This document shows, piece after piece, positions 32,522-38,572 of a DNA stretch of 38,572 nucleotides. Source of the DNA: CAYXFZ01 sp964464385 (lineage in GTDB: Bacteria > Planctomycetota > UBA1135); NCBI GenBank assembly GCA_964464385.1, contig CAYXFZ010000007.1, positions 1-38,572 of the forward strand. The letters run 5' to 3'. A program made the position numbers and the translations under genes. Positions within the stretch are counted from its first letter, which is position 1, and each line of letters begins with the position of its first letter. The notes beneath the pieces are model-generated. The model made no database searches, had not been told where the DNA came from, and saw only the letters and a program-made list of their open reading frames with translations.

Positions 32522-33704
32522 TCAGGAGAGCTTGCCGAGCAAGAGCCGGCATGGCAACGAACCATTTTGAATCGGATGGCTTTCCCAATTCTGAAAGCCC
32601 AGAGCATGGGCGTATTGGCGATTCCCGACCAAGAGCGAAAAGAAATAGCCTGACCCAGCATCCCTCAGTGAGGCGCCGAATTCTCGGTACAGTTGTTCCA
32701 AAGATTCGGGATCTCCAGAACGAACACCATAGGGAAGGTTGGAAACTACCGTAGCCCCCCACTTTGGTTTCCAAGGGAAGTCCAGAGCATCCCCTGAAGC
32801 AACCTCAATGTTGGCGGCAAATCCAATGCTGGTAGCATGGTCAAGAACGCCGGCGCAATGGCAAGCATCCAAATCCCGGCCAAGCAGCCGCAACTTGGTT
32901 GGCATCTTGGAGCGAGAACGAACGGTCTCCTGCAAGGCTTCCCAAGCTTGAACATCATGGCCTGGCCAGCGTTCAAATCCAAAACTCCGGAAAATCCCAG
33001 GGGCGGTTTCCGAAGCGATCAATGCGGCTTCGATCAAGATTGTGCCGGAGCCACAAAAGGGATCCACCAAAGGGGCGCGACGATCCCAGTCAGATTTCAA
33101 GACCATGGCCGCGGCGATGGTTTCGGCCACCGGTGCAAGCCCTTGGTAGGTTCGCCATCCCCGCTTGTGCAAAGAATCCCCGGACGTGTCCACCGACAAG
33201 GTGCAACGATCCCGCCACAAATGAACGTGAATGCGTAAATCGGCATCCTCCTTTGCGACCGAAGGGCGCAAACCACTCGCGTCCCGTAGGGAATCCACGA
33301 CCGCATCCTTGGTGCGTTGGGCCACGAATTGAGAATGATCCAGTGCGGATTCCTCCGCGTTTGGATCAACACGTTCNNNNNNNNNNGGATTCCCGGCACT
33401 GGGCATCCACGAAAAAACTCCCCTCCGGGGTCAAATACTGCGACCAATCCAAGGCCGAGGCAGCCTGGTACAAGGCTTGCTCATCTGGACAAGAAAACCG
33501 ATCCAGGCGCCGCAGGACTCGAATGGCTGTACGCAACTCCAGGTTTGCCCGCCAAGCATCCCCCATCGCGCCAACAAAACACACTCCCCCCACCTGTTGC
33601 TCCACCTTGGCCAAACGCAGAGCCTTGGCCTCTTCAAAGAGAACCGCCTCCAAGCCTGGGGAACAGGTCACAAAGTATTCCGTACGATCGCTTATGCTGT
33701 TCAT
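32522..33704 (-). CDS. RlmL-type 23S rRNA (guanine-N2) methyltransferase, broken by an assembly join
   Basis: Two frames on either side of a 10-N run form one protein of about 390 residues. The N-terminal 106 residues (from MNSISDRTEYFVTCSPGLEA) are the ferredoxin-like/THUMP part. After the gap come VAQRTKDAVVDSL, then the Rossmann methyltransferase with LVDPFCGSGTILIEAALIA (SAM binding), LLGRDLDAC, and the catalytic VSNLPYG (NPPY-like). This is the RlmL/YpsC family, which methylates G2445 of 23S rRNA; the second, RlmK-like methyltransferase of E. coli RlmKL is absent. Codons are complete on both sides of the gap, so the true gap must be a multiple of 3, possibly 0, and the frame offset is an artefact. 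It is divergent from the sulfatase gene. Confidence 0.88.
33377..33386. other. Assembly gap (10 N) inside the rRNA methyltransferase gene
   Basis: Placeholder run. The coding frame is complete up to each edge, so 10 missing bases would cause a frameshift; the real gap is therefore not 10. Confidence 0.99.
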
Positions 33705-33712
33705 TCTGAGGT

Positions 33713-33718
33713 AATATA
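33713..33718 (-). promoter_or_regulatory. TANNNT -10 box for the rRNA methyltransferase gene
   Basis: TATATT on the minus strand ends 8 nt before ATG 33704. Five of six bases match TATAAT. Confidence 0.5.
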
Positions 33719-33782
33719 GAAGCGATCACTCGCCCCCTGATTTCGGCCATGGGCCAGCCGAAGGATCCCCCTCGCGCATTGT

Positions 33783-33788
33783 TAGGGT
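33783..33788 (+). promoter_or_regulatory. TANNNT -10 box for the sulfatase gene
   Basis: TAGGGT ends 6 nt before ATG 33795. The match to consensus is only at the three key bases. Confidence 0.4.
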
Positions 33789-33794
33789 TGCGCC

Positions 33795-35252
33795 ATGCGG
33801 TTGTCCATCTCTGTCCCCGTGTTTTTGTTCAGTCTTCCTGCTTGCACTATGCCCGTGGCGCAATGGGATGGCCCAACACCCAACATCGTCGTCATTTTCA
33901 CCGATGATCAGGGTTGGGCGGACATCGGCACTCAGGGCGCCATCGGGTTTCAAACCCCCCACCTGGACCGCCTGGCCTCTGAAGGGACCCGCTTCACCAG
34001 TTTTTACGTCTCCCAGCCCGTTTGTTCCGCTTCTCGCGCGTCCCTGCTGACGGGTTGTTATTCCAATCGGCTGGGCATCCACGGTGCGCTCGGCCCACGC
34101 AACAAACACGGCATTCATGCAGACGAAACCACCCTGGCCGAACTCTGCAAATCCAAGGGCTATGCAACGGGCATGTTCGGCAAGTGGCACTTGGGATTTC
34201 AAAACCAATTCCTGCCGGCCAACCATGGCTTTGACGAATCTTATGGCATCCCTTACTCCAACGACATGTGGCCTTGGCATCCGAACTACGCCCGGTTTTC
34301 CGACCCCGTGGAAAAAAGGAAGCGCGGTTATCCCGACTTGTTCACCTTTGAGGGCTTGGAGATCGCCGACGCGGAAGTTACCGCCGAAGATCAGATGCGC
34401 TTTACCACCGACTTCGGGGACCGTGCCGCCAACTTCATTCGCCGGCACGCAGATGAGCCGTTTTTCTTGTACTTGGCCCACCCCATGCCACATGTTCCGC
34501 TCTTTACCGATCCGGCTTCCGTCGGCCGCAGTGAGCAGGGCCGCTACGGCGATGTCATCGAGGAGATTGACGCCTCCGTTGGCAAAGTTTTGGCCGCCTT
34601 GGACGAAACCAAGGTGACGGAAAACACCTTGGTCATTTACACCTCCGACAACGGCCCCTGGCTTTCCTATGGCAACCATGGTGGCTCAACTGGCCTGCTC
34701 CGCGAAGGAAAGGGCACGACCTTCGAGGGTGGCGTGCGCGTACCCTGTTTGGTCCGCCTTCCGGGACACATCCCGGCGGGAAAAGTGTCGGACACGCCTT
34801 GGATGACCATTGATGTGCTTCCCACGATTGCCCATTTGATCCAAGCGCCCCTCCCAGAAATCCCCATAGATGGAGCCAATGCTTGGGCTCTCCTGCAAGG
34901 CAAACGCCGCGCGCCTTCCCCAAAGGACACCTACTTTTTTTATTACCGCCAAAACGAACTCCAGGCCATGCGACAAGGCCCGTGGAAGCTGCACTTCCCT
35001 CACGGCTACCGGACTATGCAGGGCCAGACCAAAGGTGCAAATGGAACTCCCGGAACTTACGACTACACCGCCAAAACCGAGTTGGAGCTATATCACCTTG
35101 GCAAAGATCTAGGCGAAAGCAAAAACGTAGCGGCCAAGCACCCCAGAACCGTGGCCCGACTCACCGCCCTAGCCAACACCATGCGTGCTCGCTTGGGAGA
35201 TTCCCTCCAGGAAATCCAGGGCACCGAAAACCGCGAACCAGGGCGCTATTGA
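33795..35252 (+). CDS. Type I (formylglycine-dependent) sulfatase
   Basis: A 485-residue exported sulfatase. After a signal peptide with a possible lipidation site (LPAC, Cys17) the arylsulfatase fold begins with NIVVIFTDDQGW (Asp37, Asp38 as calcium ligands). The sulfatase signature is CSASRASLLTG: Cys77, in the C-x-A/P-x-R motif, would be converted to formylglycine by a maturation enzyme not encoded here. Further active-site elements are FGKWHLG and YTSDNGPW. It would remove sulfate from a polysaccharide or small sulfate ester; subfamily and substrate are not predictable. Marine planctomycetes carry many such genes for use of algal sulfated polysaccharides. It is transcribed alone, divergent from the methyltransferase gene. 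Confidence 0.95.
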   Translation: MRLSISVPVFLFSLPACTMPVAQWDGPTPNIVVIFTDDQGWADIGTQGAIGFQTPHLDRLASEGTRFTSFYVSQPVCSASRASLLTGCYSNRLGIHGALGPRNKHGIHADETTLAELCKSKGYATGMFGKWHLGFQNQFLPANHGFDESYGIPYSNDMWPWHPNYARFSDPVEKRKRGYPDLFTFEGLEIADAEVTAEDQMRFTTDFGDRAANFIRRHADEPFFLYLAHPMPHVPLFTDPASVGRSEQGRYGDVIEEIDASVGKVLAALDETKVTENTLVIYTSDNGPWLSYGNHGGSTGLLREGKGTTFEGGVRVPCLVRLPGHIPAGKVSDTPWMTIDVLPTIAHLIQAPLPEIPIDGANAWALLQGKRRAPSPKDTYFFYYRQNELQAMRQGPWKLHFPHGYRTMQGQTKGANGTPGTYDYTAKTELELYHLGKDLGESKNVAAKHPRTVARLTALANTMRARLGDSLQEIQGTENREPGRY

Positions 35253-35587
35253 GTTTTGGGGCCCTGCCCTTGCATGGCGGAAAAATTCGAAAGGAGAGGA
35301 AGTGATCCCTCCTTCGTTTTCAAGTATTGAAGCATAGATACCCAATAGACCGTCATCATCTTCACCTAGCAGAGTCCTTCTCCAAAACGACCGAATTGCT
35401 CGGGGCAGCCCTTTCACTAAAAAAGAGAAACAGGCCACAGAAGAGGGCCAAGACAAGCAACAAGAACAATGAGGAGGAGCGGCCTGTCATCCTGATTCAA
35501 CAACTGAGAGAACAGGGGCAAGAGCGGCAACCAAGAGAAAAAGAAATCAAATCTTCCCCCAAAGATTGTCTCGCAAGTGGGGATCCC
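35253..35587. other. Non-coding stretch after the sulfatase gene
   Basis: About 335 bp with no convincing large gene. It holds a possible 42-codon membrane peptide on the minus strand (separate entry) and the short repeat CCCTCA/TGAGGG around GGGGTTTT near 35585-35605, which is too weak to call a terminator. Confidence 0.5.
35362..35490 (-). CDS. Possible small membrane peptide (42 aa)
   Basis: Minus-strand frame from ATG (plus 35488-35490) to TGA (35362-35364). The product has a basic start (MTGR), one strongly hydrophobic helix (residues 8-24, Leu/Phe/Val) and a short polar tail. This is the shape of a single-pass small protein, but no Shine-Dalgarno and no TANNNT box at the usual distance was found. 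It is downstream of the lipoprotein gene on the same strand. It could be a chance frame. Confidence 0.25.
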   Translation of the reverse strand: MTGRSSSLFLLLVLALFCGLFLFFSERAAPSNSVVLEKDSAR

Positions 35588-35612
35588 TCAGGGGTTTTTT
35601 GAGGGGAGGATT

Positions 35613-36293
35613 TCAGAAAGTGTGTTCTTGCGGTCTTCGANNNNNNNNNNCGGGCAGTCTTTCGTTTCGATATACGTATCCACCTGTTACCGAGCATCCC
35701 TCATTTTCGTCCCAATCAATGCGAAGAGCGGTTCCGAAAGGGGGGTAATCAGTAAGAGGCTCCAAGCAGGGGTAATCAGTCTCTCCGCTAAAATTCCAGC
35801 CACTGAAGACAAAACCTTCTTTGACTTTCTCCATGTTTTTTTCATAATTTCTTTTGGCTCCAGGCTCCATTAAATAAGAATCATTTCTTTCAGGATTAAA
35901 TTCACTAGAACTTCCCGCATAGCAGCCAATTATGGCCACGCTACCCATCCCAAAACCTCCGAGGAACTCTTCCCCTTCTTCGTCCGGCTCTGAATCCTTC
36001 CTGGCAGGTCGAAAGCTAGATCCTGTTCTACCTGTTCGCAGGCCTGGCCACCAAATATTTCGATCGCTTGAATTGCGAACGGTGGTTTGATGAGTAGGCT
36101 GCCCATCTATATACAGAAAAACAGTTTCAGCTTTTAAATCCCCAATACTCCATTGAAGTCGATCCAGTTCGACAATATTGAACTCTTCCGTTTCATTTGT
36201 TTCCCGGTCATGAATGGGCGCTTGGCAGGTTGCCAGCGACAACGAACCAATTCCCAGTAACAGGGTGAGAATGTAATTGAATTTTCCGGCCAT
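35613..36293 (-). CDS. Putative lipoprotein of unknown function, C-terminus at an assembly join
   Basis: ATG 36293 opens a signal with a lipobox-like LATC (Cys23). The mature part of about 190 residues is acidic and unrecognised, but its end (GWNFSGETDYPC, then EGCSVTGGYVYRNERLP) resembles the GWxxxEG...GCSVTGGYVYRG segment of PQQ-dependent sugar dehydrogenases. A 10-N join follows. With exactly 10 N the frame ends at 35613; if the true gap is 0 or 3 bases the frame continues for about 17 codons to a TGA at 35588, which gives a more natural tail. The protein is too short for a complete dehydrogenase propeller. It has a TACAAT box 5 nt before the ATG and is divergent from the H-NOX operon. Confidence 0.65.
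   Translation of the reverse strand: MAGKFNYILTLLLGIGSLSLATCQAPIHDRETNETEEFNIVELDRLQWSIGDLKAETVFLYIDGQPTHQTTVRNSSDRNIWWPGLRTGRTGSSFRPARKDSEPDEEGEEFLGGFGMGSVAIIGCYAGSSSEFNPERNDSYLMEPGAKRNYEKNMEKVKEGFVFSGWNFSGETDYPCLEPLTDYPPFGTALRIDWDENEGCSVTGGYVYRNERLPXXXXRRPQEHTF
35641..35650. other. Assembly gap (10 N) near the 3' end of the lipoprotein gene
   Basis: Placeholder run; the true length decides where the lipoprotein ends (35613 or 35588). Confidence 0.99.
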
Positions 36294-36298
36294 GAATG

Positions 36299-36304
36299 AT
36301 TGTA
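36299..36304 (-). promoter_or_regulatory. TANNNT -10 box for the lipoprotein gene
   Basis: TACAAT on the minus strand (plus ATTGTA) ends 5 nt before ATG 36293. Confidence 0.45.
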
Positions 36305-36434
36305 CTCAGGATTGGGTTATACCAGCCAGAACGATTTAGCACTCCGGCGGTTCACACTAGATGTGGGAGAAAGGAAGATTTTTGGGGGGGTAGCTCAGTC
36401 CTCCTTAGGGGATGCTTGTATGATAGGGGCAACC

Positions 36435-36440
36435 TAGCTT
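36435..36440 (+). promoter_or_regulatory. TANNNT -10 box for the H-NOX operon
   Basis: TAGCTT ends 8 nt before ATG 36449. A better -10 match, TATGAT (36419-36424), lies 24 nt upstream and would give a short leader. No good -35 for either. Confidence 0.35.
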
Positions 36441-36448
36441 AGTTACTC

Positions 36449-36997
36449 ATGTACGGACTCGTCAATAATTCGCTCCGGGGATTCATCACGAAAAATGGTG
36501 GGCTGGAAGTTTGGGAAAATGTTGTTCGAATTTCTGGTGTTGGGGTTTCCGAGTTTGATGCAATGAAAACTTATCCTGATGACATGACATATAAGCTTGT
36601 TGGTGCTGCTTGCGAAACCATGCAGACTAACGCCCCTGATCTCTTGTTTGGGTTTGGCGTTCACTGGATGGAAGAAACTGGTCCAAATCACTACGGCGAG
36701 TTCTTGGAAATGTGTGGCACTGATTTTGCGGGATTCCTTGGAAATTTGGACGCAATGCACTCGAGAATCCAATCGTTGTTTCCTGCTCTCGACCCCCCTT
36801 CTTTCTCCGTTAAAGAAGTTAAGGAAGACTCGCTTGTTTTGGAATATATGACGGAGCGCCCAGGCCTTGAGTATTTTGTTCGGGGATTGATCGAGGGGGT
36901 TGCACGAAAAACGGGTGTTGAAGTGGTGGTCGAAGAAGTCCGTCAGTTGGGGACTAGCCCCCATGGATTAATATTCCAGCTTTCCTACGCCGAATGA
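36449..36997 (+). CDS. H-NOX haem-based gas sensor protein
   Basis: A 182-residue stand-alone H-NOX (haem nitric oxide/oxygen binding) domain. It begins MYGLVNNSLRGFI as the family does (MYGFVNHALE in guanylate cyclase beta). The proximal haem ligand is His104 in NLDAMHSRIQSLFP, and the propionate-binding YxSxR motif is present as Y133-M-T135-E-R137. Aligned without gaps to the sGC beta segment after YSER, the distal position equivalent to sGC Ile145 is Phe143, non-polar, which suggests an NO-type rather than O2-binding sensor. Cytoplasmic. Its stop overlaps by ATGA the start of a gene encoding the H-NOX-associated domain, so the two proteins are made together and very likely bind each other. 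Confidence 0.93.
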   Translation: MYGLVNNSLRGFITKNGGLEVWENVVRISGVGVSEFDAMKTYPDDMTYKLVGAACETMQTNAPDLLFGFGVHWMEETGPNHYGEFLEMCGTDFAGFLGNLDAMHSRIQSLFPALDPPSFSVKEVKEDSLVLEYMTERPGLEYFVRGLIEGVARKTGVEVVVEEVRQLGTSPHGLIFQLSYAE

Positions 36998-38572
36998 ATC
37001 TCAGTCAGAATGACGAAATGAGCTTTGTGAAAGCATCATTTCCATGGCACTTTTTCCTCTCTGAGGAAATGCGAGTATTTGGAACCTCGGCTCGACTATT
37101 ACACCACTGTCCGGAGTATAAGGATGGAGAGTTTCTTAGCGACTTGGGTGAGTTAGTGCGTCCGAAAATTTCTTTTAATTTCGGTCTGTGGAGCGAACAT
37201 CCACAGACTACTTTTACATTACGAACCTTGAAAAAGGGAATCTCATTTCGTTGTCAAGTTTTTTTAGCCCACGATGCGAAAAGAATATTGGTTTGTTGCC
37301 GCCCCTGGTCAACTTCGATTTCTGAACTACAATCACAGGGTATTTCCATGGAGGATATGGGGATCCATGATCCCACATGGGAGTTCCTTATGCTTTTAAA
37401 GGAGCGCGATAGGATTTTTTCCGAGAATCTGAAGCATCAAGAACATCTTGAGGAGGTTGTCCAAGAAAGAACTCAGGAGTTAAAGTCATTACTTGAGCTT
37501 GCATCCATTGCTACGGAGAATTTGGATGCCGATTTTTTCTATACGTCTGTGGCTGACAAAATCTGTGAAATTCTAAACGTTGGGGATTGTCGCATTTTTA
37601 CCCCCACTTCAGAGGGCTTATCCTTGAGGGGATGTCGGGGGGGTCTTCCTGGCAACTCTGCTCCGGGAAAGCTGGGGATTGAGGAAAAGTTGGCAGACCT
37701 AGCCGTAGCTGAAAGAAAAATGCAGCTCGATCTCCCTAGGGAAATTTGCGCTCCTGTTTTATTGCCCGGAGGGTTGCAAGGTGTGGTCGTCATTCATCCC
37801 AAGCCAGGTGAAAGTCTGAATGAGGACGATGCCACCGCATTGTCACGCAATCTCCTCGTGGTTGCTCCTACCTTTGAGGCATCGCAATACCGTGAACACC
37901 TAGAAGTCCATCTTGGTGAGGCTGTGACCGATCGACACCGTCTCCTGGAGGTCGCAGAAAAAATAGACCCTCTTCTGTTTTCTCCAGGTGACCGACTGGG
38001 TGAAGTCCGTTTGATAAAACCGATTGGCAGCAGTCTCTTGGGTAATGTATGGGAGGCTGAGCAGGGGAATCTAAAGAGGACCGTTGCAGTCAAAATCCTT
38101 GGGCAGACGCAAAGCGTTGATGCAGAGACTCGAAGTCGATTTAAGAGCGAGGCTTCAGTAGCCTCAGGGATTGATCATTTCAACATTCTGGATATCTATT
38201 CAGTAGGTGAAGACCAGGGAACACTTTATGTTGTAATGGAATTTGTTGCTGGATGGAACAGTTTAGATAATTATTTTGGCCTTGTGAAACCGATTCCTGT
38301 TTGGCCGAGTGTTTTCTTTGAAAATGCAATTTTTCAATTTGTCAAAGTATTAGATGCGCTTGATTCCGCACACGGGCAAGGAGCAATCCATGGGAGTCTT
38401 CACCCTGGAAATATTCTCATTGATTCCAAGCTTGAACCGAAGATTTCCGGTTTTGGTACTTCTAGTTTGATTATTGCAAAATCTTTATCTGATGCTTCTA
38501 CATTTAAATATTTGAGTCCCTTCATGTCCTCGGATCGGCTGAATAATCAGGCTAAAGATGCCCAAGTTTCGG
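36994..38572 (+). CDS. H-NOX-associated (HNOBA) - coiled coil - GAF-like - pseudokinase protein, 3' end outside window
   Basis: The frame is open from ATG 36994 to the window end (526 codons, no stop). Residues 15-130 match the HNOBA/H-NOXA PAS-like domain of soluble guanylate cyclase: FPWHFFLSEEMRV, LVRPKISFNF, RILVCCRPW, and ISMEDMGIHDPTWEFLMLL. A coiled coil follows (about 135-168), then a GAF-like region (about 170-305). From about 335 a protein kinase fold begins: GEVRLIKPIGSSLLGNVW, VAVK with Lys367, alpha-C Glu386, hinge VVMEFV. The catalytic HRD is His466-Gly467-Ser468 and DFG is Gly486-Phe487-Gly488, while Asn473 is kept. ATP might still bind but phosphotransfer is unlikely. This is sGC architecture with the cyclase replaced by a pseudokinase. 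The remaining C-terminus is not visible. Confidence 0.9.
   Translation, partial: MNLSQNDEMSFVKASFPWHFFLSEEMRVFGTSARLLHHCPEYKDGEFLSDLGELVRPKISFNFGLWSEHPQTTFTLRTLKKGISFRCQVFLAHDAKRILVCCRPWSTSISELQSQGISMEDMGIHDPTWEFLMLLKERDRIFSENLKHQEHLEEVVQERTQELKSLLELASIATENLDADFFYTSVADKICEILNVGDCRIFTPTSEGLSLRGCRGGLPGNSAPGKLGIEEKLADLAVAERKMQLDLPREICAPVLLPGGLQGVVVIHPKPGESLNEDDATALSRNLLVVAPTFEASQYREHLEVHLGEAVTDRHRLLEVAEKIDPLLFSPGDRLGEVRLIKPIGSSLLGNVWEAEQGNLKRTVAVKILGQTQSVDAETRSRFKSEASVASGIDHFNILDIYSVGEDQGTLYVVMEFVAGWNSLDNYFGLVKPIPVWPSVFFENAIFQFVKVLDALDSAHGQGAIHGSLHPGNILIDSKLEPKISGFGTSSLIIAKSLSDASTFKYLSPFMSSDRLNNQAKDAQVS

Noticed and set aside
32386..32661. Minus-strand frame at the 3' end of the rRNA methyltransferase gene
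   Set aside because: It overlaps the conserved C-terminus of the methyltransferase in another frame and has no family features.
35327..35602. 91-codon plus-strand frame after the sulfatase gene
   Set aside because: Low-complexity basic product without signal or start context.
36385..36440. GGGGGGTAGCTCAGT, resembling the start of a tRNA gene
   Set aside because: The following bases do not form an anticodon arm, a T arm with TTCG, or an acceptor stem; only the D-arm-like text matches.
1..38572. CRISPR arrays, insertion sequences, prophage genes, rRNA operons
   Set aside because: I looked for regularly spaced repeats, transposase or integrase motifs and rRNA-like sequence and saw none.

Overview
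The window is a scaffold piece of about 38.6 kb with four 10-N joins (7291-7300, 18318-18327, 33377-33386, 35641-35650). Gene content points to a marine, Planctomycetota-like bacterium: long exported FG-GAP proteins, an ECF sigma factor beside a membrane-anchored Ser/Thr kinase, a type I sulfatase, a CHAT protease, a VWA/HEAT exported protein and kinase-fold sensor proteins. This placement is an inference from gene families; no rRNA or tRNA was found. Shine-Dalgarno sequences are mostly absent. Instead a TANNNT hexamer sits 5-8 nt before the start codon of 13 of about 19 operon-leading genes, which suggests widespread leaderless transcription.

Left part (1-19.3 kb): two tandem FG-GAP paralogues (the first cut by the window edge); upp, an unknown helical protein and mutM; a cysteine-rich secreted protein closed by a strong terminator; a CehA/McbA-type PHP metallohydrolase; an exported zinc amidase with a golvesin-like C-terminal domain; a translationally coupled trio of rhodanese, MauE/DoxX-like membrane protein and alpha/beta hydrolase; then, on the minus strand, an ECF sigma factor followed by a membrane-embedded Ser/Thr kinase; then a coiled-coil exported protein and typA on the plus strand.

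Middle (19.4-27.0 kb): a tightly packed aerobic benzoyl-CoA (box) operon on the minus strand, boxC-boxB-boxD-3-hydroxyacyl-CoA dehydrogenase, divergent from boxR (HTH plus shikimate-kinase-like sensor). The 84-bp intergenic region has two inverted copies of GCAGTATNNT, each overlapping the -10 box of one promoter, which fits BoxR repressing both directions. boxA and a benzoate-CoA ligase are not in the window. Two exported thioredoxin-fold proteins follow boxR.

Right part (27.0-38.6 kb): a minus-strand group of CHAT protease, HEAT/VWA exported protein and GAF-pseudokinase (the last two coupled by a TTGA overlap); an RlmL-type 23S rRNA methyltransferase broken by a join; a sulfatase; a small lipoprotein. 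At the right edge is the most unusual locus: a stand-alone H-NOX haem sensor gene overlapping by ATGA a gene encoding an H-NOX-associated domain (HNOBA), a coiled coil, a GAF-like region and a protein-kinase fold that lacks the catalytic Asp and the DFG Asp. It is built like soluble guanylate cyclase beta with the cyclase replaced by a pseudokinase. The same degenerate motifs (HGSLxP and GFG) occur in the GAF-pseudokinase at 27.0-28.4 kb.
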